From assembly GCA_024405635.1 (NCBI GenBank), contig JAKSOL010000004.1, positions 86,919-150,918 on the forward strand: a stretch of DNA of 64,000 nt. The letters run 5' to 3'. Both the position numbers and the translations under genes were made by a program. Positions 26,192-36,499 of this stretch are shown here, piece after piece (within the stretch, counting starts at the first letter, position 1; the number at the start of each line of letters is the position of its first letter). The notes beneath the pieces were generated by a model, which was given only the letters and a program-made list of their open reading frames with translations, was not told the origin of the DNA and did not search any database. This DNA is from Salinivirgaceae bacterium. GTDB taxonomy: Bacteria; Bacteroidota; Bacteroidia; Bacteroidales; SZUA-534.

Positions 26192-27136
26192 ATGCAATAT
26201 CGCACATTAGCGGATTTGAGTAATCTCGTCAGAACCAACATATACATAGTTCCACACGATATTGATTTGGTTGTAGGAATACCACGGAGTGGAATGTTGC
26301 CTGCAAATATGATTGCACTGTTTCTAAACAAAAAGATGTCCGACATAGACTCTTTTTGCGAAGGCAGGATAATGTCAACAGGGAAACGCTCTCAATATAT
26401 TGCCGATACAGATATTAAAAGAGTCTTAATTGTAGATGACAGCGTTAATCAAGGAAATTCAATTAAAGCCGCAAAAGATAAACTTACAGTACTGAATGAC
26501 AAATTTGAATTTGTATATTTAGCTCCAATAGTATCTTCTTGTGGAAAAGAACTCGTTGACATCTATTTTGAAATCATAGACGACAGAAGAATCTTTGAAT
26601 GGAATCTATTTCATCATCCAATTATTGGAAGATCATGCCTTGACATAGACGGCATATTAAACAAAGACCCTGAAATTGATGATGATGGCAATATCTACAA
26701 ACAATTTCTTCATGATGCTACACCTATGTTTCTACCTACAGTAGAAATTGAAACATTGATTACATGCCGTTTAGAAAAATATAGGAATGACACTGAATCT
26801 TGGTTAAAACGACATAATATTAGATATAAAAATCTTGTAATGCTAGATTTACCCTCACGCGAAGAACGAATCAAATGGGGCCGCTATGGAGAATTCAAAG
26901 GAGAGTATTACAAAAATAACAATCAAGTGTTATTCATTGAAAGCAACAAAAAACAAGCACAAATAATAGCTAACATTTCTAACAAACCTGTAATTTGCTT
27001 AGAGTGCAATTCTCTTATCTCTCCAGAAACGAGCGTTAAGCTAAAAGAGAACAGCAAAAGTCTTATAAAAAAAATGATAAATTTGATTTTACATGGCAAG
27101 ATTTTTCTCTCTTTATTATTAATAATAGGAAAATGA
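26192..27136 (+). CDS. phosphoribosyltransferase-HAD phosphatase fusion in glycan cluster
   Basis: 314 residues, no signal peptide. The N-terminal half is a type I phosphoribosyltransferase: GIPRSG loop at 29-34 and PRPP-binding motif VLIVDDSVNQGNS at 78-90. The C-terminal half resembles a HAD hydrolase: D151-I-D153 in LDIDG as motif I, LITCR at 189-193 as motif II, lysines near 236-241, and an acidic VLFIES at 246-251 in the motif IV position. Bacterial ribofuranosyltransferases of Klebsiella O-antigens combine a PRPP-using transferase with a HAD 5-phosphatase, so addition of a pentofuranose from PRPP is a plausible role. Those known transferase domains are, however, divergent from the canonical fold seen here. 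It overlaps the next glycosyltransferase by 4 bases. The family call is good; the reaction is inference. Confidence 0.75.
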   Translation: MQYRTLADLSNLVRTNIYIVPHDIDLVVGIPRSGMLPANMIALFLNKKMSDIDSFCEGRIMSTGKRSQYIADTDIKRVLIVDDSVNQGNSIKAAKDKLTVLNDKFEFVYLAPIVSSCGKELVDIYFEIIDDRRIFEWNLFHHPIIGRSCLDIDGILNKDPEIDDDGNIYKQFLHDATPMFLPTVEIETLITCRLEKYRNDTESWLKRHNIRYKNLVMLDLPSREERIKWGRYGEFKGEYYKNNNQVLFIESNKKQAQIIANISNKPVICLECNSLISPETSVKLKENSKSLIKKMINLILHGKIFLSLLLIIGK

Positions 27137-28251
27137 AAATATTAGTATTTACACATAAAAGTAGTTTTTTTGGCGCTTCAAAATCTATTTTTGAAATAAC
27201 CAATGTGCTATGTAGTGAGCATGAAATAACTTATGTCATTCCCAACCATGGGAAAATGGAAGTGGAATTACAAAATGCTCACTATAAATACCTTATACTT
27301 CCTAATCCTATTTGGACAATCACACCTAAACCTAAAAAATATAGTAATTGGAACTATTCTAAGCACTATATCAAGACGAAACTTACATTTCTCATTTCAT
27401 TTTTATATGCATATAAACAAAGCATCAACACCGTAAGACGATTGAATCCGGACATTATAATTACAAATACAAGCGTAGCTCCAATGGGGTTAATTGTAGC
27501 AAAACACTTGGGAATACAATCCATACTATGGATACGTGAACCATTATGTAATAAGACAGGCTGGCAAATTCCTACAATTTTTACAATAAGGCAAGTCGCA
27601 AACGTGATTAGCAAGGCTAACATTGTTATTGCCCCTTCAAAATACTTAAAGGATTATTATGAAAATACATTTAAATTAAGCAATGTTTACGTCTTGCCTA
27701 ACATCATTAATTTTTTTCCCAAAAAAATTAATGAACCTCCAAAATATACATTTGGCATGGTGGGGTCGATAACGGAACGTAAAGGTCAATACGAATTTGC
27801 AAAAGCAATGTTAGAGAATACTACCAAAACATCATTAATCATTTGGGGAGAAGAGGGAACTGAATATTCACGGAAAGTTGTCAATCTAGCAAAAATGAGT
27901 AATGGGAGAATTATAATGGGAGGCTATGAAACAAATTTAGATAGGATATACTCGTCATTTCATATTTATGTAAATATGGGAATCAACGAGACTTTTGGTA
28001 GGACCACCATTGAGGCTATGAGAGCTGGCCGATTGGTATTTGGTCGAAATTCTGGGGCAACACCAGAATTAATTCAACACGGAATAACAGGCTTTTTATT
28101 TAATACGCCGGAAACAATTTTTAATATACTTGGTGACATGGAGTCTTTTTTTGAAAACGATAAATACAATGACATAAAGGTAAATGCTCTAAAATTTTCT
28201 ATGAACTATTTGCCGCAGACTATCAAGGAAAATGTGTCATCTTTATTTTAA
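27133..28251 (+). CDS. glycosyltransferase family 4
   Basis: 372 residues. GT-B fold with a C-terminal GT4 pattern: YTFGMVGSITERKGQYEFAKAM, LIIWGEEG, GYETNLDRIYSSFHIYVNMGINETFGRTTIEAMRAG (the E-x7-E motif) and GATPELIQHGITGFLF. The N-terminal half has SSFFGASKSIFEI and SILWIREP. It overlaps the phosphoribosyltransferase-HAD gene by 4 bases (ATGA), suggesting translational coupling and work on the same glycan. AT-rich codon style as in the rest of the cluster. Confidence 0.88.
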   Translation: MKILVFTHKSSFFGASKSIFEITNVLCSEHEITYVIPNHGKMEVELQNAHYKYLILPNPIWTITPKPKKYSNWNYSKHYIKTKLTFLISFLYAYKQSINTVRRLNPDIIITNTSVAPMGLIVAKHLGIQSILWIREPLCNKTGWQIPTIFTIRQVANVISKANIVIAPSKYLKDYYENTFKLSNVYVLPNIINFFPKKINEPPKYTFGMVGSITERKGQYEFAKAMLENTTKTSLIIWGEEGTEYSRKVVNLAKMSNGRIIMGGYETNLDRIYSSFHIYVNMGINETFGRTTIEAMRAGRLVFGRNSGATPELIQHGITGFLFNTPETIFNILGDMESFFENDKYNDIKVNALKFSMNYLPQTIKENVSSLF

Positions 28252-28282
28252 ATAGTCATAGCCACCCTAATTTAATAACACG

Positions 28283-29116
28283 ATGAATAAGAGTCCTTTG
28301 TTTTCTGTTTTGATTGCAAACTACAATAATGGTTGTTATTTACAAGAATCAATTGATAGTGTTATAAATCAGACATATCACAATTGGGAGATAATAATAG
28401 TAGATGATAAATCTACTGACGATTCCTATTCCATATATAACATATATGGATCAGATGATAGAATTCATATTTATTTTAATAAAAACAACAGAGGATGTGG
28501 GTTTACGAAAAGAAAATGTATAGAAATGGCTAATGGGGATTTGTGTGGCTTTTTAGATCCTGACGATGTTATTTTGCCTAGAGCCATTGAAATTATGGTC
28601 GAAAAGCATCAAAAGGAGCCTAAAGCATCTGTTGTTTGCTCTAGACATTATCGTTGTGATGAGCAATTAAATATTTTAAAAGAAAGCCCTCTTTTGCAAA
28701 TACCTATTGGTATGGACTATTTTTCGATGAATTCATATAGGCCTCTTCCATTTGCTTCATTCAAGAAAAGTTTGTACTTAAAAACCCAAGGACTATCCCC
28801 TCACTATCTTGCAGCCGTAGATCAAGAATTATATTTTATCATGGAGGATGTCGGATATATTTGTTCTATAAATGAATTTACATATAAATACAGGATACAC
28901 AACAGAAGTGTTGCTCATTCTAAAAATTCTTCAGCGGGATACTGGAATGTGATTGCCATTTATGAGGCTTGTAAAAGAAAAGGGTTGAATCCTATGATAT
29001 ATTCTTATCCTTTATATCAAAAGTATATTGAACTATATAGTAAATCTACATCCTACAGAATAGGAAGACTATTATTGACTCCTTTAATTTGGATAAAAAC
29101 AAAATTGAAAAAATAG
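28283..29116 (+). CDS. glycosyltransferase family 2
   Basis: 277 residues. GT-A fold start FSVLIANYNNGCYLQESIDSVINQTYHNWEIIIVDDKSTDDS, then the metal-binding DxD-type motif FLDPDDVILP near 95 and a HNRSVAHS segment near 210. Inverting GT2 enzymes transfer a sugar from a nucleotide donor at the cytoplasmic side of the inner membrane. It sits in the middle of the cluster, 31 bases after the preceding gene. Confidence 0.9.
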   Translation: MNKSPLFSVLIANYNNGCYLQESIDSVINQTYHNWEIIIVDDKSTDDSYSIYNIYGSDDRIHIYFNKNNRGCGFTKRKCIEMANGDLCGFLDPDDVILPRAIEIMVEKHQKEPKASVVCSRHYRCDEQLNILKESPLLQIPIGMDYFSMNSYRPLPFASFKKSLYLKTQGLSPHYLAAVDQELYFIMEDVGYICSINEFTYKYRIHNRSVAHSKNSSAGYWNVIAIYEACKRKGLNPMIYSYPLYQKYIELYSKSTSYRIGRLLLTPLIWIKTKLKK

Positions 29117-29130
29117 TTTTGTGCTCAACT

Positions 29131-29940
29131 ATGATTTACAAACATTTCTTAATAACACGATTTAATATCCCGCATAGTTTCGACAAAGACAAAAACGGAG
29201 ATGATACAAAGACAGATTCTTATATGGAAAAAAGAATCTGTCTTTTTGAAACATTTTGTCTTCCTTCCGTACAAAACCAATCCAATAAGGACTTTGTATG
29301 GTTTGTCTATTTTGATAAGCACTCACCTCAGATGTTAATGGACAAAATAAAATCATGGGAAAGGGCGTGTTCTGTTTTTATGCCCAAATATGTTGTTGAT
29401 TATGATGAATGGCAAAAACATATTTGTAGCGAAGATATTATTAGTGCTGTAGATGGGCATAATGTTGAATATATTATTACAACAAGGTTAGATAATGATG
29501 ACGCACTTGGCAAAAATGCAATTCAAGAAATACAAAACCATTTCATTTCACAAGACAATACAATTATTGATCTAGTTAATGGTGCATGCTATGACGAAGA
29601 AAACCATATATTTTCAATGTTTCGCTATAATGGAAATCCTTTTATATCTTATATAGAAAAAAAAACATGCGAACTGCCATCTACTGTTTATAGAAAGAAA
29701 CATAATGGTTATGGCGGTGACACCAATATCACTACAATCCTTACAACTGATCCAATGTGGATGCAAGTTATTAGTAACACCAACATTCTAAACCAAATGT
29801 CATATGGGAGATGCCTATGTTCTATCGGCAAGGACAAGTTTGGATGTGTTGTCGCCATTAACAAAGCCCAATGTCTAAAAGGCAACATGTTTTATCTTTT
29901 ATCACGCATAAAAAAAATTATTAAAAAACTATTCACATAA
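29131..29940 (+). CDS. putative rhamnosyltransferase-type glycosyltransferase
   Basis: 269 residues. I chose ATG 29131 over the in-frame TTG at 29089, which would overlap the previous gene by 28 bases. The pattern HFLITRFNIPHSFDKDKNG ... MEKRICLFETFCLPSVQNQSNKDFVWFVYFD and TRLDNDDALGKNAI matches the Bacteroidota family annotated as putative rhamnosyl transferase (PF11316-like), a GT-A fold with the acidic LDNDD motif. The sugar is not determined by sequence alone. The C-terminus is basic and may touch the membrane. Confidence 0.75.
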   Translation: MIYKHFLITRFNIPHSFDKDKNGDDTKTDSYMEKRICLFETFCLPSVQNQSNKDFVWFVYFDKHSPQMLMDKIKSWERACSVFMPKYVVDYDEWQKHICSEDIISAVDGHNVEYIITTRLDNDDALGKNAIQEIQNHFISQDNTIIDLVNGACYDEENHIFSMFRYNGNPFISYIEKKTCELPSTVYRKKHNGYGGDTNITTILTTDPMWMQVISNTNILNQMSYGRCLCSIGKDKFGCVVAINKAQCLKGNMFYLLSRIKKIIKKLFT

Positions 29941-29974
29941 TCTTAAACTTCGGTCAATTTATTTGTCGTAATAT

Positions 29975-31159
29975 ATGAGAGTCTATTATAACATAGCATT
30001 TACTATCACCTTATTGACATATTGGTTTTTAACTAAAATATATCCTTATTTCATACGGCAAACACACAGACAATCAGGAATTTTGTACTTAGAAAACTTT
30101 CCAATAGAAAATTCAGGTTATCAGTATAGAGCTTACAAATGGGCTGAAATACTTTCTCAAAATGGTATAAAATGTGAAATAAAGACAATTCTGCCAGACA
30201 AACATGACTTTGACATTTGTAGTCCGCAACGTTTTCTCATTATTTCAATGCGCAAACGATTTTGGCAATGTTTATATGCTAGAAGGTTTAAAACAGTCAT
30301 TGTACGAAGAGAGCTTCTTCAGTTCAACGACTATGGCAATCTTTTCATGGAGAAATTCCTACTGAAGATACATCCTAATGTTATTCTTGACTTTGATGAT
30401 GACATTGCATCTGCCAAGCGACAACCTCATGAAATAACCAATTTATACGGAAAACTATTTTTAGAAAATGGGAATAAGTTCAATGACTCATTAAGATTAT
30501 ATAGCAAATTCATTGTAGGTTCTGAATACCTTAAAAGCAAGGTATTATACGAGAATCCCGATGTTTCAGATAATTCTATTTTAGTAATTCCTACTTGTGT
30601 GGACTATGATAAATATTCAGCCAAAGAACATCAAAAAGACAATGATGAAATCACACTTGGTTGGATAGGTGGAAATCAGAATCTTAATTATTTGGACAAA
30701 CTAATTGAACCTTTGAACTTATTATCAAAAGACCACAAAATCAAATTAGTTGTTGTTGCGGGTAAAGACTATGAGCACCCAAATGCAAGATTCAAGATTG
30801 AAAACAAGCAATGGAGCCTTGAAGGTGAAAAGGATTTGATTCGCAGTTTTGACATTGGACTAATGCCAATTGAAGATAATGCAATAGGTCGTGGAAAATG
30901 TGGATTCAAGCTACTTCAATATATGGGGCTTGGGGTCATTGGAATAGCAACAAATGTTACTATAAACGGCGAGATAATTACAGATGGAGAAAACGGATTC
31001 CTAGTTAAGTCCGACAATTCCAATTGGTATGAAGTGTTGAAAAAAGCAGTAGATTTGAATGATAAATTTGTGATAATGGGTCAAAATGCAAGGAATCAAA
31101 TACTAAGCAGGTACACATTCTCTTCTAACATCAATAAATATCTAGAATGGGTTTCTTAA
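29975..31159 (+). CDS. glycosyltransferase, GT4-like, with N-terminal membrane segment
   Basis: 394 residues. Residues 5-24 are hydrophobic ([20 protein letters not shown]), then an N-terminal GT-B domain ([29 protein letters not shown]) and a C-terminal domain with [54 protein letters not shown] and ENGFLV. The K-x-x-Q form replaces the usual E-x7-E. It overlaps the acetyltransferase gene by 13 bases. Confidence 0.8.
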   Translation: MRVYYNIAFTITLLTYWFLTKIYPYFIRQTHRQSGILYLENFPIENSGYQYRAYKWAEILSQNGIKCEIKTILPDKHDFDICSPQRFLIISMRKRFWQCLYARRFKTVIVRRELLQFNDYGNLFMEKFLLKIHPNVILDFDDDIASAKRQPHEITNLYGKLFLENGNKFNDSLRLYSKFIVGSEYLKSKVLYENPDVSDNSILVIPTCVDYDKYSAKEHQKDNDEITLGWIGGNQNLNYLDKLIEPLNLLSKDHKIKLVVVAGKDYEHPNARFKIENKQWSLEGEKDLIRSFDIGLMPIEDNAIGRGKCGFKLLQYMGLGVIGIATNVTINGEIITDGENGFLVKSDNSNWYEVLKKAVDLNDKFVIMGQNARNQILSRYTFSSNINKYLEWVS

Positions 31160-31803
31160 AAAGAATATGGACTGACTTTAAAACCTACTATAAGATAAAT
31201 TCGGTTTATCCAAGACAATATAAGAATTCCACCATTGAATCTTATATTGTAAATGAGTCTATTATCCCCCAAAATATCATAATTAAAAAGGAGGTTTGCA
31301 TTAGCCAGACATTAACAAGCATTGGAGAATACTCATATATAGGAACCCGTTCTGAGATATTGAACTGCGAAAGGATAGGCCGATTTGTTTCGATTTCACA
31401 CGATGTAAAAATTGGGCTTGATAACCACAAATTAGACGCAATTGGTACTAACCCAATCTTTTATTCACGCAGTAGGGAATGGGTGGATATTGATTGTAAC
31501 AAGAAATACATTCCTACAGTAATAGAAAATGATGTTTTGATATCTGCAAATGCCATGATAATGTCTGGCATTACAATTGGTACAGGTGCTGTTATTGGTG
31601 CAGGTGCGTTCGTAAACAAAGATGTACCGCCTTATGCAATTGTTGTTGGCATTCCAGCAAGAATCATTAGGTATAGATTTGATGAAAAGACAATTGAACG
31701 GCTACTAACATCAAAATGGTGGGAGAAGTCAAAAAATGAATTATTGACATACAAGGATAAATTTAACAATGTTCCTTCATTTTTAGAAGAAATTGAGAAA
31801 TGA
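31147..31803 (+). CDS. hexapeptide-repeat O-acetyltransferase (CatB-like)
   Basis: 218 residues with a left-handed beta-helix pattern: [32 protein letters not shown], then a loop with the likely catalytic His in GLDNHKL, then [54 protein letters not shown]. The family (xenobiotic/sugar acetyltransferases) uses acetyl-CoA; in this context it probably O-acetylates the polysaccharide. It overlaps its neighbours by 13 and 4 bases. Confidence 0.88.
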   Translation: MGFLKRIWTDFKTYYKINSVYPRQYKNSTIESYIVNESIIPQNIIIKKEVCISQTLTSIGEYSYIGTRSEILNCERIGRFVSISHDVKIGLDNHKLDAIGTNPIFYSRSREWVDIDCNKKYIPTVIENDVLISANAMIMSGITIGTGAVIGAGAFVNKDVPPYAIVVGIPARIIRYRFDEKTIERLLTSKWWEKSKNELLTYKDKFNNVPSFLEEIEK

Positions 31804-32966
31804 AACACATTGCAGTACTGTTAAATGGCCCAATAGCAAGCGACTCTCGTGTAATACGCGAAATCAAGACAATGTCGCGCATCGCAAATATAGACTTGTT
31901 TTACACAAACGGAAACGAAACTGACAACTGCATTTTCGAGAACAATGTGCGCCTTTTCAATTGCATCAAGGAGGAAAACCTTCGTTCAAAATTCATACGG
32001 CATACTTGTTTCTATAACGAATTCATGTTCTTTGTTCCCAAAGTTTTGGAACAAGGCATAGCATATGACTATATCTGGGCAAATGATTTACCTGACTTAA
32101 AGCCAGCATTGAAGATAAAAAAGGTCATTGGCTCCAAAGTTATTTATGACTCACACGAAATATATATCGGCACTCTGAATCAATTTTTTCCAAGCAAGGC
32201 AAAGTTTTACAAATCCCTATTGCATAAGACTGCATTGTTCTTGATGACTGCGCTTGGCCATATGGCTGAAAAAAAAATGGTGAAGCAAATCGATGAATTT
32301 GTAACGACAAGTGTTTCTTTTAAAAACTATTTTCAGCAGAAATATAACTTGAGTGACATCAAAATAGTAATGAATTGTCCTAGGACACAAACTGATACTG
32401 ATTTTTTTGACTTTAGAAAGGAATGTGATTTGCCAGCCGATTCATTTATTATATTATTTCAAGGTCGGCTCAATGCAGGACGCGCTCTTATGGAAATGAT
32501 AGAAGCACAACAATATGTAAAACCAAACATTCATTTATTTGTTTTGGGTGACGGTCCTTTAAAGAAAGATATGATAAATTTTTGCAACAAGTTATCATTG
32601 CAAAATGTCCATTTTATAGATGAGGTCCCCTCTTCTGAATTGTTACATTATACAAGAGGAGCAAATGCAGGAATAAACTTACAAGCAAGTATAAACATAA
32701 GCAAGCACTTAGCATCGGCAAATAAATTATTTGAATACACTCATTCTGGCATTCCTACCATAGGTTCTGATGTACCTGAAAATAAATTGATAATTGAAAA
32801 ATACGATTTAGGGTTATTAGTTAAAAATGAACCTCAAGAAATAGCATCTGCAATTAATAAAATGTCAGTAATGGATTTGTCAAGATACAAAGCAAATTGC
32901 CAAAAAGCTACTCAAGAATACAATTGGGAAAAACAAGAAAATATGATTTTGCAGATCATTAAGTAA
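31800..32966 (+). CDS. glycosyltransferase family 4, last gene of the cluster
   Basis: 388 residues. The N-terminus ([33 protein letters not shown]) is the IxxDxRV...A.L type of GT4 opening. It continues with [14 protein letters not shown] and YDSHEIY, and the C-terminal domain has [32 protein letters not shown] and [19 protein letters not shown]. It overlaps the acetyltransferase by 4 bases. Its first 250 bases look less AT-rich than the preceding genes. No terminator was recognised after it. Confidence 0.87.
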   Translation: MKHIAVLLNGPIASDSRVIREIKTMSRIANIDLFYTNGNETDNCIFENNVRLFNCIKEENLRSKFIRHTCFYNEFMFFVPKVLEQGIAYDYIWANDLPDLKPALKIKKVIGSKVIYDSHEIYIGTLNQFFPSKAKFYKSLLHKTALFLMTALGHMAEKKMVKQIDEFVTTSVSFKNYFQQKYNLSDIKIVMNCPRTQTDTDFFDFRKECDLPADSFIILFQGRLNAGRALMEMIEAQQYVKPNIHLFVLGDGPLKKDMINFCNKLSLQNVHFIDEVPSSELLHYTRGANAGINLQASINISKHLASANKLFEYTHSGIPTIGSDVPENKLIIEKYDLGLLVKNEPQEIASAINKMSVMDLSRYKANCQKATQEYNWEKQENMILQIIK

Positions 32967-33270
32967 TAGTTATACTATTGTGCATGGAGAAATCATGTTC
33001 AACTAATAGTTTTACAAGGAGTAGTCATGAATAAAAACACCCAATGATTGTCTTTCCTTAGAGTTTTTACAGAAATGTATCTCTCCCAAATCAATGGTTA
33101 AAAATGAGGTTGGGCAAAATGGAATTATGATAATTTTAACCAAAACATCTACGAGTATTAGTTCAAATATGTGGTTAAAAAGCGTATTTATGGCAAAAAC
33201 GCTAGCTTAAATCAAAACATTATTCTATCTAAATACGTATATTATATATTTGATTGATTATAGTCGGCGT
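32967..33270 (+). other. AT-rich intergenic region after the polysaccharide cluster
   Basis: About 300 bases without a supported gene. A short frame starting at 33027 stops after six codons. The only signal is the -7 element near 33245. Confidence 0.4.
33245..33252 (+). promoter_or_regulatory. -7 element of the T9SS PKD protein gene
   Basis: TATATTTG fits TAnnTTTG and lies 18 bases before ATG 33271. It overlaps the upstream TTG codon at 33250, which argues for the ATG as start. Confidence 0.45.
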
Positions 33271-36200
33271 ATGAAGCATATACTCACTCTAGCATTTTTA
33301 TTTTTGGCATTTATTGCAAATGCGCAAAGTACAAAGAGCATGCGTGACATTGAAGGTTTAGTGGCATGGTTTTCAGCCGACTCTGTTCATTTGACAGATG
33401 ATGGACATGTTGATATTCTTTACGATAAGAGTGGGAATAGTAGGCATGCAGTGCAAAACACTGTAGGTAAGCAACCTATTTGTATGGAGAGAGATTCTTC
33501 CATCAACTATCAACGTACTTTGTATTTTGATGGAAATGATTTTTTTACTTCTTCTTTTGGACAATCCATTTCACAGCCTAGCACCATAGTTGTGCTTTGG
33601 CAGCAATTACAGTCAAACGCAAGTACTACTTGTTATACAGGATTGAGTTCAACCTCTAGGAACCAACTTTATTTATCAAAAAATAAATTTGGATTATATG
33701 CTGGACTTGAGTTAAATGCGAAAAACGTTTCAACTACTACATTCAAACATTCCATTTTCTTCTCGCTATTCAATGGTAATAATTCCTTTTTGGCAATTAA
33801 CAATCATATTACCATAAGTGGAAATGTAGGAGGATTGGCTTCTGACGGATTAATAATTGGTTCATACATTAGTAACAAATATGGCATTGTCGGCAATATC
33901 ACTGAACTAATATTCATTAATAACACATTATCTGTAGCTGACTCATCCGTAATCATGGATTACTTACGCGACAAATACGCTCCAGCAGTTTCACTTAAAG
34001 AATTTAATTCTTCATACGGCTTCAAGCCTATGGTATTCAAAAAGCCTTGGCTTACAAGCCTAATATGGAATGACGGATATACAGATTCTATTAGAGTTTT
34101 CTCTCACAACGGTTTTTATAAAGTCACAGCCACCGACATCTTCGGTTTTACATCTTCTGACTCTGCATACATCTCCATAGTAGAGCCCAATGCTCTAACC
34201 GACACCACCATCTGTCTCGGCGACACCATAACATGGAACACAAATCTTGCAGGTCCATACACCTACCTCTGGAGCAATGGCAGTACAGACCCTTCGCTCA
34301 ATATTTCAAGCGGAGGACAGTATTGGGTAGTTATTACCGACACAGCAGGCTACTCTTGGCACTCCGACATCATTACCGTAACCGTTGATAGTTTTCCAGT
34401 TCAAGCAACCCTTGGACCTGATACCATTCGAGCTTGTGTTGGCAATTACATTTACCTGGCCAATGGCTACGAGAGTGCAACATCGTACTTGTGGTCAACT
34501 GGCGACACCACTAACCACTTTGAGATTTTCGAGAGTGGACTATACAGCGTTAGTGTGGTTAATAATCTAGGTTGCCGCGCTATCGATACTGCCTATTATC
34601 ACGTTGAGGGCATTGCTCCAACTGTTAATTTTTCTTACGATTCGCTTTGCCAGACGCGCAACATAAAGTTCACCAATCTATCGCATAGCAATGACGAAAG
34701 TCCTATTTCTACTTTTAATTGGTGGTTTGGAAATGGAGATTCCTCAGTTCAACAAAACCCAGAATATACATTCCAATCAAGTGGAAATTTCGAGATAAAA
34801 CTAATGGTTGAGTGCCAAAATGGATGCGCAAACGAAGTCCGTAAATCGCTTACAGTATGGCAGTTACCTACTGCCGATTTTGTGCCTGATGCAGTCTGCT
34901 CTGATACAGAAACACAACTCTTTAGCCGCAGCAAGTCACCTGACGATACCATCTCACTTTGGCAATGGACCATTGGCGGCATCGGTTATTCCGAAGTTAA
35001 TCCAAAACTGCAATTTGCCGATGCTGGTAAGGTTGGGGTAACCTTGGCAGTTGCAACAGCTCATGGTTGTACCGATACAATAAGCAAAACCATCGTTGTG
35101 CGTAAAGGTCCTCAAGCCGATTTTAATGTGGGCCCAGTTTGCGTCGATGCTCCTATTTCGCTTACCAATGCCACCATTAACTATCTCAACTTGGCGGTTG
35201 ATTATAAGTGGGAAATTGATGACACTGATTTTTCTAATATGCGCAATGCCGAGTTGGTGCTAAACGATACCGAACCTCACAAAGTAGTTATGACTGTTCG
35301 CCAACATTCAAACGGATGTGAATCGAGCGTGCATAAAACTCTTCAAGCAAAATCTCGTCCCAACGTTGGCTTTGATGTTAACGATGTGTGTGCCAATAGT
35401 TTACCTAAACTTATCGCTGCACAAGGTAATAATGTTGAACAACTTGATTGCGTGTGGACCATCGACACGTTGCCAAAAATCTTTGGTAAGTCGGCCCAGC
35501 TAATTAACTTGAAGGAAGGGCCCCATGCCATTACACTTGTTGCTACCGATGAGGTTGGCTGTCACGACACGGCATCGGCAATCTTCAATGTATTGCCTGA
35601 TGTTCAAGCTACTTTCGTTGCTGATGTTGCTGAAGGTGCAGTACCTCTTGTTGTTACTTTTAAAAATACAACCACTCAAAACTCGGAATTCAATTGGGAT
35701 TTTGGCGATGGATATTTTGCAACAGAGCGAAATGTTCAGCATACATTTGCCGATAGTGGAGTGTTTAATGTTACGCTTACTAGCACCACTCCAAATGGTT
35801 GTGTTACAAAGGCCGAAAAACAAATTTCAACACGAGTAGCACATTCAAACCTTGCCATAGCTCTTGCAAAAGCCAATGTTGTGACCGATTATATTGAAAT
35901 TGAGGCAACACTCATCAATAAAGGTACAGTTGACGAGCACAATGTGCTGATTAACTGTACAAACAATTTAGGCCTTGACATAACCGAAGCTTTGCCCGAT
36001 ACCATTTTTGCGCATAAAGTTTATCAGCATAAACTAAATGCACGGCTCAACTCGCGCGACTTGCAAAACCTTGAGTTTGTGTGTCTAAGCATCAAATCGG
36101 ATAATACAGACGAAGACGAGACCGATAATGAATTCTGCATATCGTTTACCGATAATAGGTTTGTTGTGCTTCAGCCAAAACCAAACCCAGCAACCGACCA

Positions 36201-36420
36201 TGTTAACATCGAATTTGTGACACAAGATGGTGGTAATGCACAACTTGCAGTGTATAATGCCAATGGTAAGCAAATAATGTCAAAAGAGGTAGTTGCCGAA
36301 TCGGGCATTATGCGCATAAAAATTGATGTAAGCACACTGCCTACAGGTAATTATGTGTGCATGTTGTGCCACAATGGTCATGTGAGCAAACAAATGTTTG
36401 TGGTGATGCGCGGAAAATAG
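33271..36420 (+). CDS. T9SS-secreted surface protein with LamG-like and PKD domains
   Basis: 1049 residues from ATG 33271, which begins the signal peptide MKHILTLAFLFLAFIANAQ. Residues ~25-235 look like a laminin-G/concanavalin fold (LVAWFSADSV ... RTLYFDGNDFF ... IIGSYISNKYGIVGNITELIFIN). Residues ~310-460 hold two SprB-like Ig units (CLGDTITWNT...YLWSNGS, YLWSTGDTTNHFEIFESGLYSV). Several PKD domains follow (FNWWFGNGDSSVQQNPEYTF near 490, FNWDFGDGYFATERNVQHTF near 810), then a CARDB-like stretch, and a T9SS type A sorting domain from ~970 (QPKPNPATDHVNIEF). It is secreted and anchored at the surface. Codon style changes about a third of the way in. Confidence 0.85.
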   Translation: MKHILTLAFLFLAFIANAQSTKSMRDIEGLVAWFSADSVHLTDDGHVDILYDKSGNSRHAVQNTVGKQPICMERDSSINYQRTLYFDGNDFFTSSFGQSISQPSTIVVLWQQLQSNASTTCYTGLSSTSRNQLYLSKNKFGLYAGLELNAKNVSTTTFKHSIFFSLFNGNNSFLAINNHITISGNVGGLASDGLIIGSYISNKYGIVGNITELIFINNTLSVADSSVIMDYLRDKYAPAVSLKEFNSSYGFKPMVFKKPWLTSLIWNDGYTDSIRVFSHNGFYKVTATDIFGFTSSDSAYISIVEPNALTDTTICLGDTITWNTNLAGPYTYLWSNGSTDPSLNISSGGQYWVVITDTAGYSWHSDIITVTVDSFPVQATLGPDTIRACVGNYIYLANGYESATSYLWSTGDTTNHFEIFESGLYSVSVVNNLGCRAIDTAYYHVEGIAPTVNFSYDSLCQTRNIKFTNLSHSNDESPISTFNWWFGNGDSSVQQNPEYTFQSSGNFEIKLMVECQNGCANEVRKSLTVWQLPTADFVPDAVCSDTETQLFSRSKSPDDTISLWQWTIGGIGYSEVNPKLQFADAGKVGVTLAVATAHGCTDTISKTIVVRKGPQADFNVGPVCVDAPISLTNATINYLNLAVDYKWEIDDTDFSNMRNAELVLNDTEPHKVVMTVRQHSNGCESSVHKTLQAKSRPNVGFDVNDVCANSLPKLIAAQGNNVEQLDCVWTIDTLPKIFGKSAQLINLKEGPHAITLVATDEVGCHDTASAIFNVLPDVQATFVADVAEGAVPLVVTFKNTTTQNSEFNWDFGDGYFATERNVQHTFADSGVFNVTLTSTTPNGCVTKAEKQISTRVAHSNLAIALAKANVVTDYIEIEATLINKGTVDEHNVLINCTNNLGLDITEALPDTIFAHKVYQHKLNARLNSRDLQNLEFVCLSIKSDNTDEDETDNEFCISFTDNRFVVLQPKPNPATDHVNIEFVTQDGGNAQLAVYNANGKQIMSKEVVAESGIMRIKIDVSTLPTGNYVCMLCHNGHVSKQMFVVMRGK

Positions 36421-36441
36421 AGTAGATATGTCATAGAATAA

Positions 36442-36474
36442 AAAACGCTCGGCTTTTAAAAAACCGAGCGTTTT
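36442..36474. terminator. bidirectional terminator between convergent genes
   Basis: AAAACGCTCGG and CCGAGCGTTTT form a perfect 11 bp stem around an 11-base loop, between the stop codons of the PKD protein (+) and the plug protein (-). Confidence 0.85.
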
Positions 36475-36499
36475 GTGTAACTGAAAAGGTAGCTGATTG

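Noticed and set aside
32967..33270. Small gene after the polysaccharide cluster
   Set aside because: Frames are very short; the ATG at 33027 gives six codons only.
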